Assembly: GCA_009731375.1 (NCBI GenBank)
Contig: BJOX01000005.1
Location: 1,418,019 to 1,481,336, forward strand
Reading direction: 5' to 3'
DNA length: 63,318 nucleotides
DNA from: Paulinella micropora
Lineage: Eukaryota > Cercozoa > Imbricatea > Euglyphida
Below, piece after piece: positions 1 to 24,295 of this stretch (within the stretch, counting starts at the first letter, position 1; each line of letters begins with the position of its first letter). Position numbers and translations under genes: made by a program. A model generated the notes under the pieces. That model saw only the letters and a program-made list of their open reading frames with translations, made no database searches and was not told the DNA's origin.

Positions 1-50
<50 letters not shown>

Positions 51-81
51 TTTATTAGCCTGGATAACACTAAGGAAAAAC

Positions 82-174
<93 letters not shown>

Positions 175-194
175 CAAGCCAATCGGAAACCTCA

Positions 195-231
<37 letters not shown>

Positions 232-366
232 TACATACATACATACATACATACATACATACATACAAGAATTTCAAAGCATCTCATCAACTTTTTTTTT
301 TTTTTTTTCTACTAATGTTACCAAAAACTCGAAAACTGATGTGTGTATATATATATATATACATAT

Positions 367-412
<46 letters not shown>

Positions 413-445
413 GCTCCAGGCCTAGTGTCCCAGAAATCAGCGAGA

Positions 446-477
<32 letters not shown>

Positions 478-540
478 ACGCTTTTTCAAGTTGACTGGAG
501 GGGGGGGGGGGGGGGGGGGGTTTTTCNNNNNNNNNNATAC
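1..540. repeat. Simple-repeat block at window edge
   Basis: The window opens with a run of about 49 G. Then come (TATC)n at about 83-160, (ACAG)n and (CATA)n at about 196-267, a T run, (TA)n at about 345-410 and a second G run ending in a 10-base N gap (527-536). The long G runs touch gaps here and elsewhere, so they may be assembly or sequencing artefacts. No gene is seen; open frames here only translate the repeats. Confidence 0.85.
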
Positions 541-985
541 ATATATCGAGAGAGAAAGGCGACCTCCAGCTGTGGTACATGCGCCTTGTCTTCTCGAATA
601 CTAGGGGGCATTCCTACAAATGCAATGTTAAGTTCACTTCATTTCATTTCATTTCATTTCATTTGACCAATTGATTTATTCATTCAATTCATGCCGTTTA
701 TCTATTTAAGTGCAAGTACGAACGCTTCCATGTATGTATTGCATACGCATGCATGCTTGGTATGCATATCTGCATCCACGCATGCATGTATGCTATGCAT
801 ACTGTCTGACCCTTTGGTGGCGGGCTACGCGGGCTAAGGAAGCTGATAGCGCCTTCGACTTTGGGCGTTTGGCCCTATGTATGTATGTATGTATGTATGT
901 ATGTATGTATGTATGTATGTATGTACATACCGCCTCGAGAAACGGCCTTTTGGTCAAAGCACCACCCGCCTATGTACATATGTAT
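541..985. repeat. Dispersed repeat R1, copy 1
   Basis: First of at least four copies of a composite repeat. The first module (about 552-700) starts with GACCTCCAGCTGTGGT, reaches GCATTCCTAC, then a (TTTCA)n tract. The second module (about 817-975) carries GGCGGGCTACGCGGGCTA, TTGGGCGTTTG and CCACCCGCCTATGTA, and is split internally by (TATG)n. The same two modules in the same order recur at 1700-2290, 4125-5110 and 5868-6440. No coding capacity or tRNA-like boxes were recognised. It may be a non-autonomous mobile element or an old segmental repeat. Confidence 0.6.
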
Positions 986-1287
986 CTATGCATATACGTA
1001 TGTAGGAATCTCAAGACAATTCAAGGCATGTGGTCGAGATTTTTTTCAAAAGGCATCTCTGGTCCATATTGCTTCAAAAGGCGCCTCAAAGCCGAAAGGA
1101 AAGGAAAGGAAAGGAAAGGAAAGGAAAGGAAAGGAAAGGAAAGGAAACCGGTGTTTTTGGGCCTTCCGAGAGGCCTGTAATCGCATGCATGGGGACTTTC
1201 CCTGCTGAGAAATCTTCCAACTTTTCCCCACTTGTTTAGAATTCTTTTTAAAAAAAATTCGTTTCCAGGTGACCCAAGGAATGGGCG

Positions 1288-1361
<74 letters not shown>

Positions 1362-1699
1362 TTNNNNNNNNNNNNNNNNNNNNNNNNNNNNNNNNNNNNN
1401 NNNNNNNNNNNNNNNNNNNNNNNNNNNNNNNNNNNNNNNNNNNNNNNNNNNNNNNNNNNNNNNNNNNNNNNNNNNNNNNNNNNNNNNNNNNNNNNNNNNN
1501 NNNNNNNNNNNNNNNNNNNNNNNNNNNNNNNNNNNNNNNNNNNNNNNNNNNNNNNNNNNNNNNNNNNNNNNNNNNNNNNNNNNNNNNNNNNNNNNNNNNN
1601 NNNNNNNNNNNNNNNNNNNNNNNNNNNNNNNNNNNNNNNNNNNNNNNNNNNNNNNNNNNNNNNNNNNNNNNNNNNNNNNNCACATAAACATAAATGTAT
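986..1699. repeat. (GGAAA)n, T run and assembly gap
   Basis: This holds a (GGAAA)n pentanucleotide tract at about 1096-1146, a short unique piece, a T run at about 1291-1360 and an N gap at 1364-1680. No gene is seen. Confidence 0.8.
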
Positions 1700-1773
1700 A
1701 TATGGAGAGATGCGACCTCCAGCTGTGGTACACGTGTTTTGTTTTCGCCAATACTTGGGGGCATTCCTACACA

Positions 1774-1807
<34 letters not shown>

Positions 1808-2300
1808 CACACATACATGTATACATACATACATACATACATACATACATACATACACAGTATTCAATTCATATACACTCAGGAATAATATGTACATGCA
1901 TATACGTATATATACGTATATGGAAGTGAAAATAAAGACACGCAGGAAGGATTGAATGAATCAAGGAGTGAAATGAAATGGAATGAAAACGAGGCGAAGT
2001 GAAAAATGGATGAAATATGCAATGAAATGAAAGTAGGTTCGTGCATGCATGTTGCATGCATGTCTGCATGTATGTACATGCATGGTATGTATTTGAATGC
2101 ATGGATTTCTGCTAAGGAGATTTTGGCAGACCCTTGGGAGGCAGGCAGGCAGGCAGGCAGGCAGGCGGACCAGGTAGCGGGCTACGTGGGCTGGGAAAGG
2201 TGATGGAGCTCTCTACTTTGGGCGTTTGCCCCGCCTCAAGAAAGGGCGCTTTGGTCAAGGACCCACCCGCCTACATACGCAAGAGTAAACACGCATGCAT
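1700..2300. repeat. Dispersed repeat R1, copy 2
   Basis: The first module is at about 1706-1775, followed by (CATA)n. A reverse-oriented GAAAT-rich stretch lies at about 1950-2040. The second module is at about 2155-2275 and starts after a (GCAG)n tract. It is more than half identical by eye to the other R1 copies. Each copy has different simple repeats inserted at the same internal points. Confidence 0.55.
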
Positions 2301-2421
2301 ACACCCCCCCCCCCCCTTTTTTTTTCCTTTTTTTTTTCCCCNNNNNNNNNNGACACACGCACTTACGCATTACATACTGAAAAAACATGCAATAGTATAT
2401 TATGCGGCTAGCCACAACTTT

Positions 2422-2473
2422 GGCGTGTTTTGCGGGCGAGCCGGGCCGGGCCGGAGAGCCCGCAAAACACGTC
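2422..2473. repeat. GC-rich hairpin, family H, copy 1
   Basis: The left arm GGCGTGTTTTGCGGGC (2422-2437) and right arm GCCCGCAAAACACGTC (2458-2473) are reverse complements at 15 of 16 positions, around a CCGGG-rich loop. A diverged copy with the same arm-loop plan is at about 18843-18894. It could be a short fold-back element or a structured RNA. Confidence 0.55.
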
Positions 2474-2559
2474 AAATTTGGCGCGACGCATATATGTAGT
2501 TTTATCGGTAACCTGGCCACATTTTGTGGAGGTGACCGATAATGAATATGTTAGGCGAC

Positions 2560-2561
2560 AA

Positions 2562-2610
<49 letters not shown>

Positions 2611-2653
2611 CAGCTTAGGTCGCTGGGCAAATGTCGTCCCGAATACGCTATCC

Positions 2654-2711
<58 letters not shown>

Positions 2712-2712
2712 A

Positions 2713-2759
<47 letters not shown>

Positions 2760-2814
2760 GAAAAAGGTTGGGCCATGTGTAATGAAATTCTTCCAGTTGT
2801 TCCAGTACGTTTTG

Positions 2815-2850
<36 letters not shown>

Positions 2851-2880
2851 TAATCTATCTATCTATCTATCTATCTATCT
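2560..2880. repeat. (GA)n and (TATC)n tracts
   Basis: This holds (GA)n at about 2565-2608, (TATC)n at about 2650-2757, a short unique spacer and a second (TATC)n up to 2880 that abuts repeat R2. No gene is seen. Confidence 0.85.
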
Positions 2881-3317
2881 AGAGAATTAGGGGATGGTGT
2901 GGGTGTGCTGGGCCCGTGGTGGGGTGCCTTATGTGTGCCTAGCCATACGCCTATAAGTCACATGCCGAAATAGCGACGGGAAGCACAATCCTGTTCCCTC
3001 AGGGTGCCCTTTCTCGCTTGTTGAGCCCGGAATAAAACCCACAGTGCTCTGTCGGTTTATACTAGACTGTCGAACAGTCTCGAAACTCCATCTGCTTACT
3101 GGGTCCTCTGTAATGGAGGTGGGAGCTCGTTCTGCAAGGGGCGCTTATGGAACGAGCCCTGGCCCCGCCTGGTACTAGGGAGCTTTGGTATCGCCTGTAT
3201 CAGTCCCTTCCGTGCAAACATCACGGCTTAGCTGGGCATCGGGTCAATACTTTATCCACAGACTTCCTTGGTTGACGAAATCAGAAGCTCCTTTTTTCTG
3301 ACATTAGTCGATATCTC

Positions 3318-3320
<3 letters not shown>
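2881..3320 (+). mobile_element. Dispersed repeat R2 (TATC-tailed), copy 1
   Basis: A 440-bp copy of a repeat present five times in this window. It starts AGAGAATTAGGGGATGG and ends GTCGATATCTCATC, running straight into (TATC)n. All plus-strand copies end at the same point, and three of the five run directly into the tetranucleotide array, as a retroposon with a simple-repeat 3' tail would. I see no open frame longer than chance and no clear pol III boxes. The family and its mobilising partner are unknown. Confidence 0.65.
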
Positions 3321-3398
<78 letters not shown>

Positions 3399-3442
3399 CC
3401 TACCTACCTACCTACTACCTACCTACCTACCTACCTACCTAC

Positions 3443-3490
<48 letters not shown>

Positions 3491-3534
3491 TGTACCGAAT
3501 GTGAGACATGGAGAGGGGGCATTTCACACACTAT

Positions 3535-3591
<57 letters not shown>

Positions 3592-3678
3592 GATCTATCT
3601 ATCTTTTGTCCCAAAGGTGAGACATGGAGAGGGGGCATTTCACACACACACACACACACACTGATAGATATAGATAGG

Positions 3679-3749
<71 letters not shown>

Positions 3750-3943
3750 CCCATCACCTGCCACACCGCCCATTTCCGTCCGCAAAAAAAAGAAGGGATA
3801 CACATACATACATACATACATACATACATACATACATACGCACATACAAGATCTCGTACATACATACATACATAAATACATACATACATGCATACATACA
3901 TACGTACATACATACATAATTTCTCAGGGTGTTGCGGACCCAC

Positions 3944-4000
<57 letters not shown>

Positions 4001-4044
4001 ATATATATATACATAATTTCTCAGGGTATTGCGGACCCACGACA

Positions 4045-4094
<50 letters not shown>

Positions 4095-4124
4095 TGTTAA
4101 TTAACACATATGCATCATATATAT
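3321..4124. repeat. Microsatellite block
   Basis: (TATC)n, (TACC)n, (GATA)n, (CATA)n and two (TA)n tracts. Two short spacers are repeated inside it: one beginning GTGAGACATGGAGAGGGGGC (about 3500-3535 and 3617-3645) and one beginning ATTTCTCAGGGT (about 3919-3945 and 4016-4044). Spacers are duplicated together with the tracts. No gene is seen. Confidence 0.8.
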
Positions 4125-4340
4125 AGACGACCTCTAGCTTAGGGAAGGACCCCCCTTTTGAGGCACCGGGCGGCACTCCTAAATATACAGCATTTCATTC
4201 CATTCCATTCCATTTCCATTCCAGTCCAGTCCAGTCCATTCCACCACTCCACTCCACTCCATTCCATTCCATTCCATTCCATTTCCCTGCATTCGTTCAC
4301 TTCGCGCTGCGATGCATGTTGGTGGGAAGAGGTGGCGGGC

Positions 4341-4415
<75 letters not shown>

Positions 4416-4466
4416 TTAGATAGATAGATAGATAGATAGATGGATGGATGGATGGATGGATGGATG

Positions 4467-4531
<65 letters not shown>

Positions 4532-5110
4532 GTAGGTAGGTAGTTAGATAGGTTAGATAGATAGATAGCGGGCTACGTAGGCTAGGGAAAAAGTAATTGC
4601 GCTTTAGAATTCGTTTCATTGTATTATTTCATTTATTGATTCAGTCATTCATTAATTTCATGCTGTATACATGTTTGTGAAGGAGGAGGTCGGGAGGAGG
4701 AGAGAGGGAGGAAGGGGAANNNNNNNNNNNNNNNNNNNNNNNNNNNNNNNNNNNNNNNNNNNNNNNNNNNNNNNNNNNNNNNNNNNNNNNNNNNNNNNNN
4801 NNNNNNNNNNNNNNNNNNNNNNNNNNNNNNNNNNNNNNNNNNNNNNNNNNNNNNNNNNNNNNNNNNNNNNNNNNNNNNNNNNNNNNNNNNNNNNNNNNNN
4901 NNNNNNNNNNNNNNNNNNNNNNNNNNNNNNNNNNNNNNNNNNNNNNNNNNNACCAGCAGCAGCAGGCAGGCGCAGAGAGGCAGGCAGGCAGGCAGGCAGG
5001 CGGACCAGGTGGCGGGCTACGTGGGTCAGGGAAAGTAATGGCGCTCTCCACAATGGGCGTTTGCCCCGCCTCAAGAAACGGCGCTTTGGTCAATGGCCCA
5101 CCCGCCTATA
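4125..5110. repeat. Dispersed repeat R1, copy 3, with internal (GATA)n and gap
   Basis: The first module is at about 4125-4290 with (CATTC)n in place of (TTTCA)n. A GGCGGGCTA fragment is then split by a (GATA)n/(GGAT)n array of about 220 bp, resuming at about 4567 with GCGGGCTACGTAGGCTA. An N gap covers 4720-4951. A second GGCGGGCTACGTGGG module is at about 4990-5105. Confidence 0.55.
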
Positions 5111-5149
5111 TCGTGTATTCATAGTACATGTATATATTATAATTCTTAT

Positions 5150-5866
<717 letters not shown>

Positions 5867-5867
5867 A

Positions 5868-6440
5868 AGAGACCTCCAGCTTTGGTCGACCACCTGCCCC
5901 GGGCCTCGGCGATACTCCTAGATATGCAACATTTACTTCATTTCATTTCATTTCATTTCATTTCACATTTCATTTCATTTTCATTTCATTTCATTTCACA
6001 TTTCATTTCATTTCATTTTCATTTCATTTCATTTCATTTCATTTTATTTCATTTTCATTTCATTTCATTTCATTTTCATTTCATTTTCTTTTCATTTCTT
6101 TTCATTTCATTTCATTTTCTTTTCATTTCATTTCATTTCATTTCATTTCATAATCCTGGAGTTGCAACATTCACTTCATTTTATCTCATTTGATTTCATT
6201 TCATTTCATTGTCTTTTAGCAGTACGAGTGTCTATATGAATATCTACCTACCTAACCTTATCTTACCTTCCATTCCCTACCTACCCACCACCCTAGCCAC
6301 AAACCCGCCTACTTACCTACCTACCTTACCCTTCCAATCCTAGGCCTGCCTACACACCTGAAAAGGTGATGGTGCTGTCGACTTTGGGCGTCTGTCCGGC
6401 CTCTAGAGGAGGACGCTTTGTCAGTGAGCCCCCCGTCTGA
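5868..6440. repeat. Dispersed repeat R1, copy 4
   Basis: It starts with GACCTCCAGCTTTGGT, then (TTTCA)n over about 5930-6215, a CTACC-rich spacer, and the second module (GGTGATGGTGCTG, TTTGGGCGTCTG) at about 6362-6435. It ends just before the gap at 6482-6544. Confidence 0.55.
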
Positions 6441-6544
6441 TGAGAATAGTGACAAACAATAACAGGGTCGTAAGAGACGGGNNNNNNNNNNNNNNNNNNN
6501 NNNNNNNNNNNNNNNNNNNNNNNNNNNNNNNNNNNNNNNNNNNN

Positions 6545-9500
6545 AAGAAGAAGAAGAAGAAGAAGAAGAAGAAGAAGAAGAAGAAGAAGAAGAAGAAGAA
6601 GAAGAAGAAGGAAGAAGAAGAAGAAGAAGAAGAAGAAGGAGGAGGAGAAGAAGGAGAAGAAGGAGAAGAAGGAGAAGGAGAAGAAGGAGAAGAAGGAGAA
6701 GGAGAAGAAGGAGAAGAAGGAGAAGGAGAAGAAGGAGAAGGAGAAGAAGGAGAAGAAGGAGAAGGAGAAGAAGGAGAAGAAGGAGAAGAAGGAGAAGAAG
6801 AAGGAGGAGGAGGAGGAGGAGGAGGAGGAGGAGGAGGAGGAGGAGGAGAAGGAGGAGGAGGAGGAGAAGGAGAAGGAGAAGGAGGAGGAGGAGGAGGAGG
6901 AGGAGGAGAAGGAGAAGGAGGAGAAGGAGAAGGAGAAGGAGAAGGAGGAGGAGGAGGAGGAGGAGGAGGAGGAGAAGGAGAAGGAGAAAAAGGAGAAGGA
7001 GAAGGAGAAGGAGAAAGAGAAGGAGAGAGAGAAGGAGAAAGAGAAGGAGAAAGAGAAGGAGAAAGGAGGAGAAAGAGAAGGAGGAAAAAAGGAGGAAAAA
7101 AGGAGGAAAAAAGGAGGAAAAAAGGAGGAAAAAGGAGGAAAAAAGGAGGAAAAAAGGAGGAAAAAAGGAGGAAAAAAAAGGAGGAAAAAAAAGGAGGAAA
7201 AAAAGGAGGAAAAAAAAGGAGGAAAAAAGGAGTAAAAAAGGAGGAAAAAAAAGAGGAAAAAAAAGAGGAAAAAAGGAGGAAAAAAGGAGGAAAAAAGGAG
7301 GGAAAAAGGAGGGAAAAAGGAGGAAAAAAGGAAGGAAAAAAGGAGGGGAAAAAGGAGGGGGAAAAGGAGGGGGAAAAGGAGGGAAAAGGAGGAAAAAAAG
7401 GAGGAAAAAAAGGAGGAAAAAAAGGAGGAAAAAAGGAGGAAAAAAGGAGGAAAAAAGGAGGAAAAAAGGAGGGGAAAAGGAGGGGAAAAGGAGGGGAAAA
7501 GGAGGGGGAAAGGAGGGGAAAAGGAGGGGGAAAAGGAGGGGGAAAAGGAGGGGAAAAGGAGGGGAAAAGGAGGGGGAAAAGGAGGGGGAAAAGGAGGGGA
7601 AAAGGAGGGGAAAAGGAGGGGGAAAAGGAGGGGGAAAAGGAGGGGGAAAAGGAGGGGGAAAAGGAGGGGGAAAAGGAGGGGGAAAAGGAGGGGGAAAAGG
7701 AGGGGGAAAAGGAGGGGGAAAAGGAGGGGGAAAAGGAGGGGGAAAAGGAGGGGGAAAAGGAGGGGGAAAAGGAGGGGGAAAAGGAGGGGGAAAAGGAGGG
7801 GGAAAAGGAGGGGGAAAAGGAGGGGGAAAAGGAGGGGGAAAAGGAGGGGGAAAAGGAGGGGGAAAAGGAGGGGGAAAAGGAGGGGGAAAAGGAGGGGGAA
7901 AAGGAGGGGGAAAAGGAGGGGGAAAAGGAGGGGGAAAAGGAGGGGGAAAAGGAGGGGGAAAAGGAGGGGGAAAAGGAGGGGGAAAAGGAGGGGGAAAAGG
8001 AGGGGGAAAAGGAGGGGGAAAAGGAGGGGGGAAAGGAGGAACAAAGGAGGAACAAAGGAGGAACAAAGGAGGAACAAAGGAGGAACAAAGGAGGAACAAA
8101 GGAGGAACAAAGGAGGAACAAAGGAGGAACAAAGGAGAACAAAGGAGGAAAAAAGGAGGAAAAAAGGAGAAAAAGGAGGAAAAAGGAGGAAAAAGGAGGA
8201 AAAAGGAGGAAAAGGGAAGAAAAAGGAAGAAAAAGGAAGAAAAACGAAGAAAAGGGAAGAAAAGGGAAGAAAAGGGAAGAAAAGGGAAGAAAAGGGAAGA
8301 AAAGAAAAGGAGGAAGGAAGGAAGGAAGGAAGGAAGGAAGGAAGGAAGGAAGGAAGGAGGGAGGGAAGGGGGGAAGGAGGAAGGAAGGAGGAAGGAGGGA
8401 GGAGGGAGGAGGGAGGAAGGAGGAGGGAGGAAGGAGGAAGGAGGAAGGAGGGGAGGAAGGAGGAAGGAGGAGGAAGGAGGAAGGAGGAAGAAGGAAGAAA
8501 GAAGAAGGAAGAAGGAAGAAGGAAGAAAGAAGAAAGAAGAGAGAAGAAAGAAGAAGAAAGAAGAAAGAAGAAGAAAGAAGAAAGAAGAAGAAGAAGAAGA
8601 AGAAGAAGAAGAAGAAGAAGAAGAAGAAGAAGAAGAAGAAGAAGAAGCAAGAAGAAGAAAAAGAAGAAGAAGAAGAAGAAGAAGAAGAAGAAGAAGAAGA
8701 AGAAGAAGAAGACGAAGAAGAAGAAGAAGAAGAAGAAGAAGAAGAAGAAGAAGAAGAAGAAGAAGGAGAAGAAGAAGAAGAAGAAGAAGAAGAAGAAGAA
8801 GAAGAAGAAGAAGAAGAAGAAGAAGGAGAAGAAGAAGAAGAAGAAGAAGAAGAAGAAGAAGAAGAAGAAGAAGAAGAAGAAGAAGAAGAAGAAGAAGAAG
8901 AAGAAGGAGAAGGAGAAGAAGAAGGAGAAGGAGAAGGAGAAGGAGGAGGAGGAGGAGGAGGAGAAGGAGAAGAAGGAGAAGAAGGAGAAGAAGCAGAAGG
9001 AGAAGCAGAAGAAGCAGAAGAAGCAGAAGAAGCAGAAGCAGAAGAAGAAGAAGAAGAAGAAGAAGAAGAAGGAGAAGAAGAAGAAGAAGAAGAAGAAGAA
9101 GAAGAAGAAGAAGAAGAAGAAGAAGAAGAAGAAGAAGAAGAAGAAGAAGAAGAAGAAGAAGAAGAAGAAGGCGAGGAAGAAGACGAGGAAGAGGAAGAGG
9201 AAGAGGAAGAAGGAGAAGAGGAAGAAGAAGAAGAAGAGGAAGAAGAAGAGGAAGAAGAAGAGGAAGAAGAAGAGGAAGAAGGAGAAGAGGAAGAGGAAGA
9301 GGAAGAAGGAGAAGAGGAAGAGGAAGAAGAAGAGGAAGAAGAAGAGGAAGAAGAAGAGGAAGAGGAAGAGGAGGAAGAGGAAGAGGAAGAGGAAGAAGAA
9401 GAAGAAGAAGAAGAAGAAGAAGAAGAAGAAGAAGCGGCAGCGGAAGAAGAAGAAGAAGAAGAAGAAGAAGAAGAAGAAGAAGAAGAAGAAGAAGAAGCAG

Positions 9501-9573
9501 CAGCAGCAGCAGCAGCAGCGGCAGCGGCAGGGGCAGGAGCAGGAGCTGGAGCTGGAGCTGGAGCAGCAGCAGC

Positions 9574-9609
<36 letters not shown>

Positions 9610-9650
9610 AGAAGAAGAAGAAGAAGAAGAAGAAGAAGAAGAAAAGTCGG

Positions 9651-9704
<54 letters not shown>

Positions 9705-9745
9705 AAGAACGAGAGAGAGAGAGAGAGAACGAGAGAACGAGAGAG
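6545..9745 (+). repeat. 3.2-kb purine tract (polypurine/polypyrimidine)
   Basis: The plus strand is almost pure A and G for about 3.1 kb. In order: (GAA)n; (GGA)n/(GGAGAA)n; 9-11-bp GGAGGAAAAAA-type units; a 12-bp minisatellite GGAGGGGGAAAA repeated about 34 times at about 7620-8030; about ten GGAGGAACAAA units; (GGAA)n; then a long (GAA)n with rare GCA/GGA/CTG variants; and (GA)n. Pyrimidines are rare interruptions. The open frames of more than 1,400 codons on both strands follow from composition and are not genes. Such tracts can form triplex DNA. Confidence 0.9.
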
Positions 9746-10691
9746 NNNNNNNNNNNNNNNNNNNNNNNNNNNNNNNNNNNNNNNNNNNNNNNNNNNNNNN
9801 NNNNNNNNNNNNNNNNNNNNNNNNNNNNNNNNNNNNNNNNNNNNNNNNNNNNNNNNNNNNNNNNNNNNNNNNNNNNNNNNNNNNNNNNNNNNNNNNNNNN
9901 NNNNNNNNNNNNNNNNNNNNNNNNNNNNNNNNNNNNNNNNNNNNNNNNNNNNNNNNNNNNNNNNNNNNNNNNNNNNNNNNNNNNNNNNNNNNNNNNNNNN
10001 NNNNNNNNNNNNNNNNNNNNNNNNNNNNNNNNNNNNNNNNNNNNNNNNNNNNNNNNNNNNNNNNNNNNNNNNNNNNNNNNNNNNNNNNNNNNNNNNNNNN
10101 NNNNNNNNNNNNNNNNNNNNNNNNNNNNNNNNNNNNNNNNNNNNNNNNNNNNNNNNNNNNNNNNNNNNNNNNNNNNNNNNNNNNNNNNNNNNNNNNNNNN
10201 NNNNNNNNNNNNNNNNNNNNNNNNNNNNNNNNNNNNNNNNNNNNNNNNNNNNNNNNNNNNNNNNNNNNNNNNNNNNNNNNNNNNNNNNNNNNNNNNNNNN
10301 NNNNNNNNNNNNNNNNNNNNNNNNNNNNNNNNNNNNNNNNNNNNNNNNNNNNNNNNNNNNNNNNNNNNNNNNNNNNNNNNNNNNNNNNNNNNNNNNNNNN
10401 NNNNNNNNNNNNNNNNNNNNNNNNNNNNNNNNNNNNNNNNNNNNNNNNNNNNNNNNNNNNNNNNNNNNNNNNNNNNNNNNNNNNNNNNNNNNNNNNNNNN
10501 NNNNNNNNNNNNNNNNNNNNNNNNNNNNNNNNNNNNNNNNNNNNNNNNNNNNNNNNNNNNNNNNNNNNNNNNNNNNNNNNNNNNNNNNNNNNNNNNNNNN
10601 NNNNNNNNNNNNNNNNNNNNNNNNNNNNNNNNNNNNNNNNNNNNNNNNNNNNNNNNNNNNNNNNNNNNNNNNNNNNNNNNNNNNNNNNNNN
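9746..10691. other. Assembly gap (N)
   Basis: 946 N bases between (GA)n and a GCAGGA-rich tract. Other sizeable gaps are at 1364-1680, 4720-4951, 6482-6544, 20263-20322, 49376-50060 and 60058-60637. All lie inside or beside simple repeats. Confidence 0.95.
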
Positions 10692-10860
10692 GCAGCAGCA
10701 GGAAAAGGAGGAGGGAAAGAGCAGCAGGAGCAGGAGGAGCAGCGGCAGGAGGATAAGAGGGAGAAGCAGGAGGAAGGAGTGGGAGAGGAGGAGGAGGAGG
10801 AAGGAGGAGGAGGAGGAGGAGGAGGAGGAGGAAATACCACACAGTCTGCACCATTTGCAG

Positions 10861-11557
10861 TGTCTACAAGCATGAAAGGCGCTCCAAGGGGCAGACCCAA
10901 AGCATTGCAGATTGTCTGATTAGAGGGGATCCAACAGTAAAGTCATGTTTATGCTACATCTTAATGATAATTGAAAGCTAGAGTGTCCATGAAAAAAAAG
11001 TGCAAACAAGGTAGGAAATGGCAAAAGTTTGATGATGGTGTAGAGGAAGATGAGACAAGAGTATTGACAAGGCGTACAAACATGACAAAACGTCCACTTG
11101 TAACAAAATGGCAAGAGTTTGATGTTACAGGAGGTGAGCACTGATGAGACAGGGCGTACAAACAAAACGCTTGGACATGCAAAGCATATAAATTATAACA
11201 AGTAAATCATCATTCATACATAAATAGATAAGTAAAGGAACATACCTGTTCCACAACAGGAACAGAGGAGCCATCACGAAGCTTGAGCGAGATCCTTTGC
11301 TGCCCATACTGAATTTTTACCAGATTGTGGTAAAGTGGACCAAGGATAGCTTCAGTCATGACCCCGATCTTGTCACCAGCAGTACTACCAGCTGCCCAAT
11401 AAAATCCCTGATTTCAAAGAAGGCACAGAATGCTAAAAAGATCACTGGGAACGGGCGGCCCGGGCAGATGGCTTTGGCAAACATGCTGTTCGGTCGCGAT
11501 CGCGAATCGAAGTTGTGGGATGGGTTTGCAGAGTATAAATTGTATATGTTTTATTGA
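10861..11557 (+). CDS. 3' end of an unrecognised gene (three exons)
   Basis: The last exon (11260-11557) follows the acceptor CCACAACAG and reads 98 residues to TGA. It contains a basic stretch (SLISKKAQNAKKITGNGRPG) and ends EYKLYMFY. An AATAAA at about 11580-11586 lies just downstream as a polyadenylation candidate. Two upstream exons keep phase: 10982-11010 (SVHEKKVQT) and 10861-10936, read as VYKHERRSKGQTQSIADC up to the GTAAAGT donor. If the frame extends left it includes a CTIC motif, but it then enters (GGA)n. I do not recognise the family. The last exon is the best supported; the two small ones are tentative. The 5' part lies in the repeats and gap to the left. Confidence 0.45.
11018..11180. 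repeat. Short diverged tandem repeat in intron
   Basis: ATGGCAAAAGTTTGATG followed by GGCGTACAAACATGACAAAACG recurs as ATGGCAAGAGTTTGATG and GGCGTACAAACAAAACGC. That gives two diverged units about 85 bp apart, in the intron before the last exon of the gene ending at 11557. Confidence 0.5.
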
Positions 11558-11933
11558 GAGTATGTAGAGTAATTGTATTTCAAGCTAATAAAAATGTTAT
11601 AAAATTATTATGCGATATTTGGTGGTTTTTTCCCGCAGAAAAATTGATGAAAATTACGAGTTGGGCCTGCTGAAGAAGGAACAAGAACACGAGGTCATAC
11701 CTTGTTTCGGATTTCCTCCATCCTAGACCAATCTCTCTAACTCTCTCTCCCCTTGCACTGATGCAGAAAGCGACTGACGCAAGGAGTATATGCCGAGATC
11801 ACCGCTGAAACATGCGACGCTTTCACCTCAGAGATCAGAACGAATTCGGCCAGCAGTAGGACAAGAATACGTCGAAGTCTTGGAGCTCAAGACGTCACTT
11901 TTTGAAGAGTCTGGTTCAATTTGACAGCTCTAA
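11558..11933 (+). other. Short interval between two plus-strand genes
   Basis: About 376 bp between a stop codon with a polyA candidate and the proposed gene A start. It contains one convincing exon-like piece at about 11639-11691 (acceptor CCCGCAG, reading IDENYELGLLKKEQEHE, donor GTCATA). I could not join it in phase to gene A without a stop, so it may be an alternative first coding exon. Confidence 0.35.

Positions 11934-24295
<12,362 letters not shown>

Noticed and set aside
1-49. Biological significance of G runs at gap edges
   Set aside because: They recur beside N gaps (498-520, 44747-44775, 60039-60057, 60638-60665), so sequencing or assembly artefact is more likely.
6350-10900. Open frames of more than 1,400 codons on both strands
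   Set aside because: They translate a pure purine/pyrimidine tract and an N gap. Absence of stops follows from composition; residues are only E/K/G/R or F/L/S/P.
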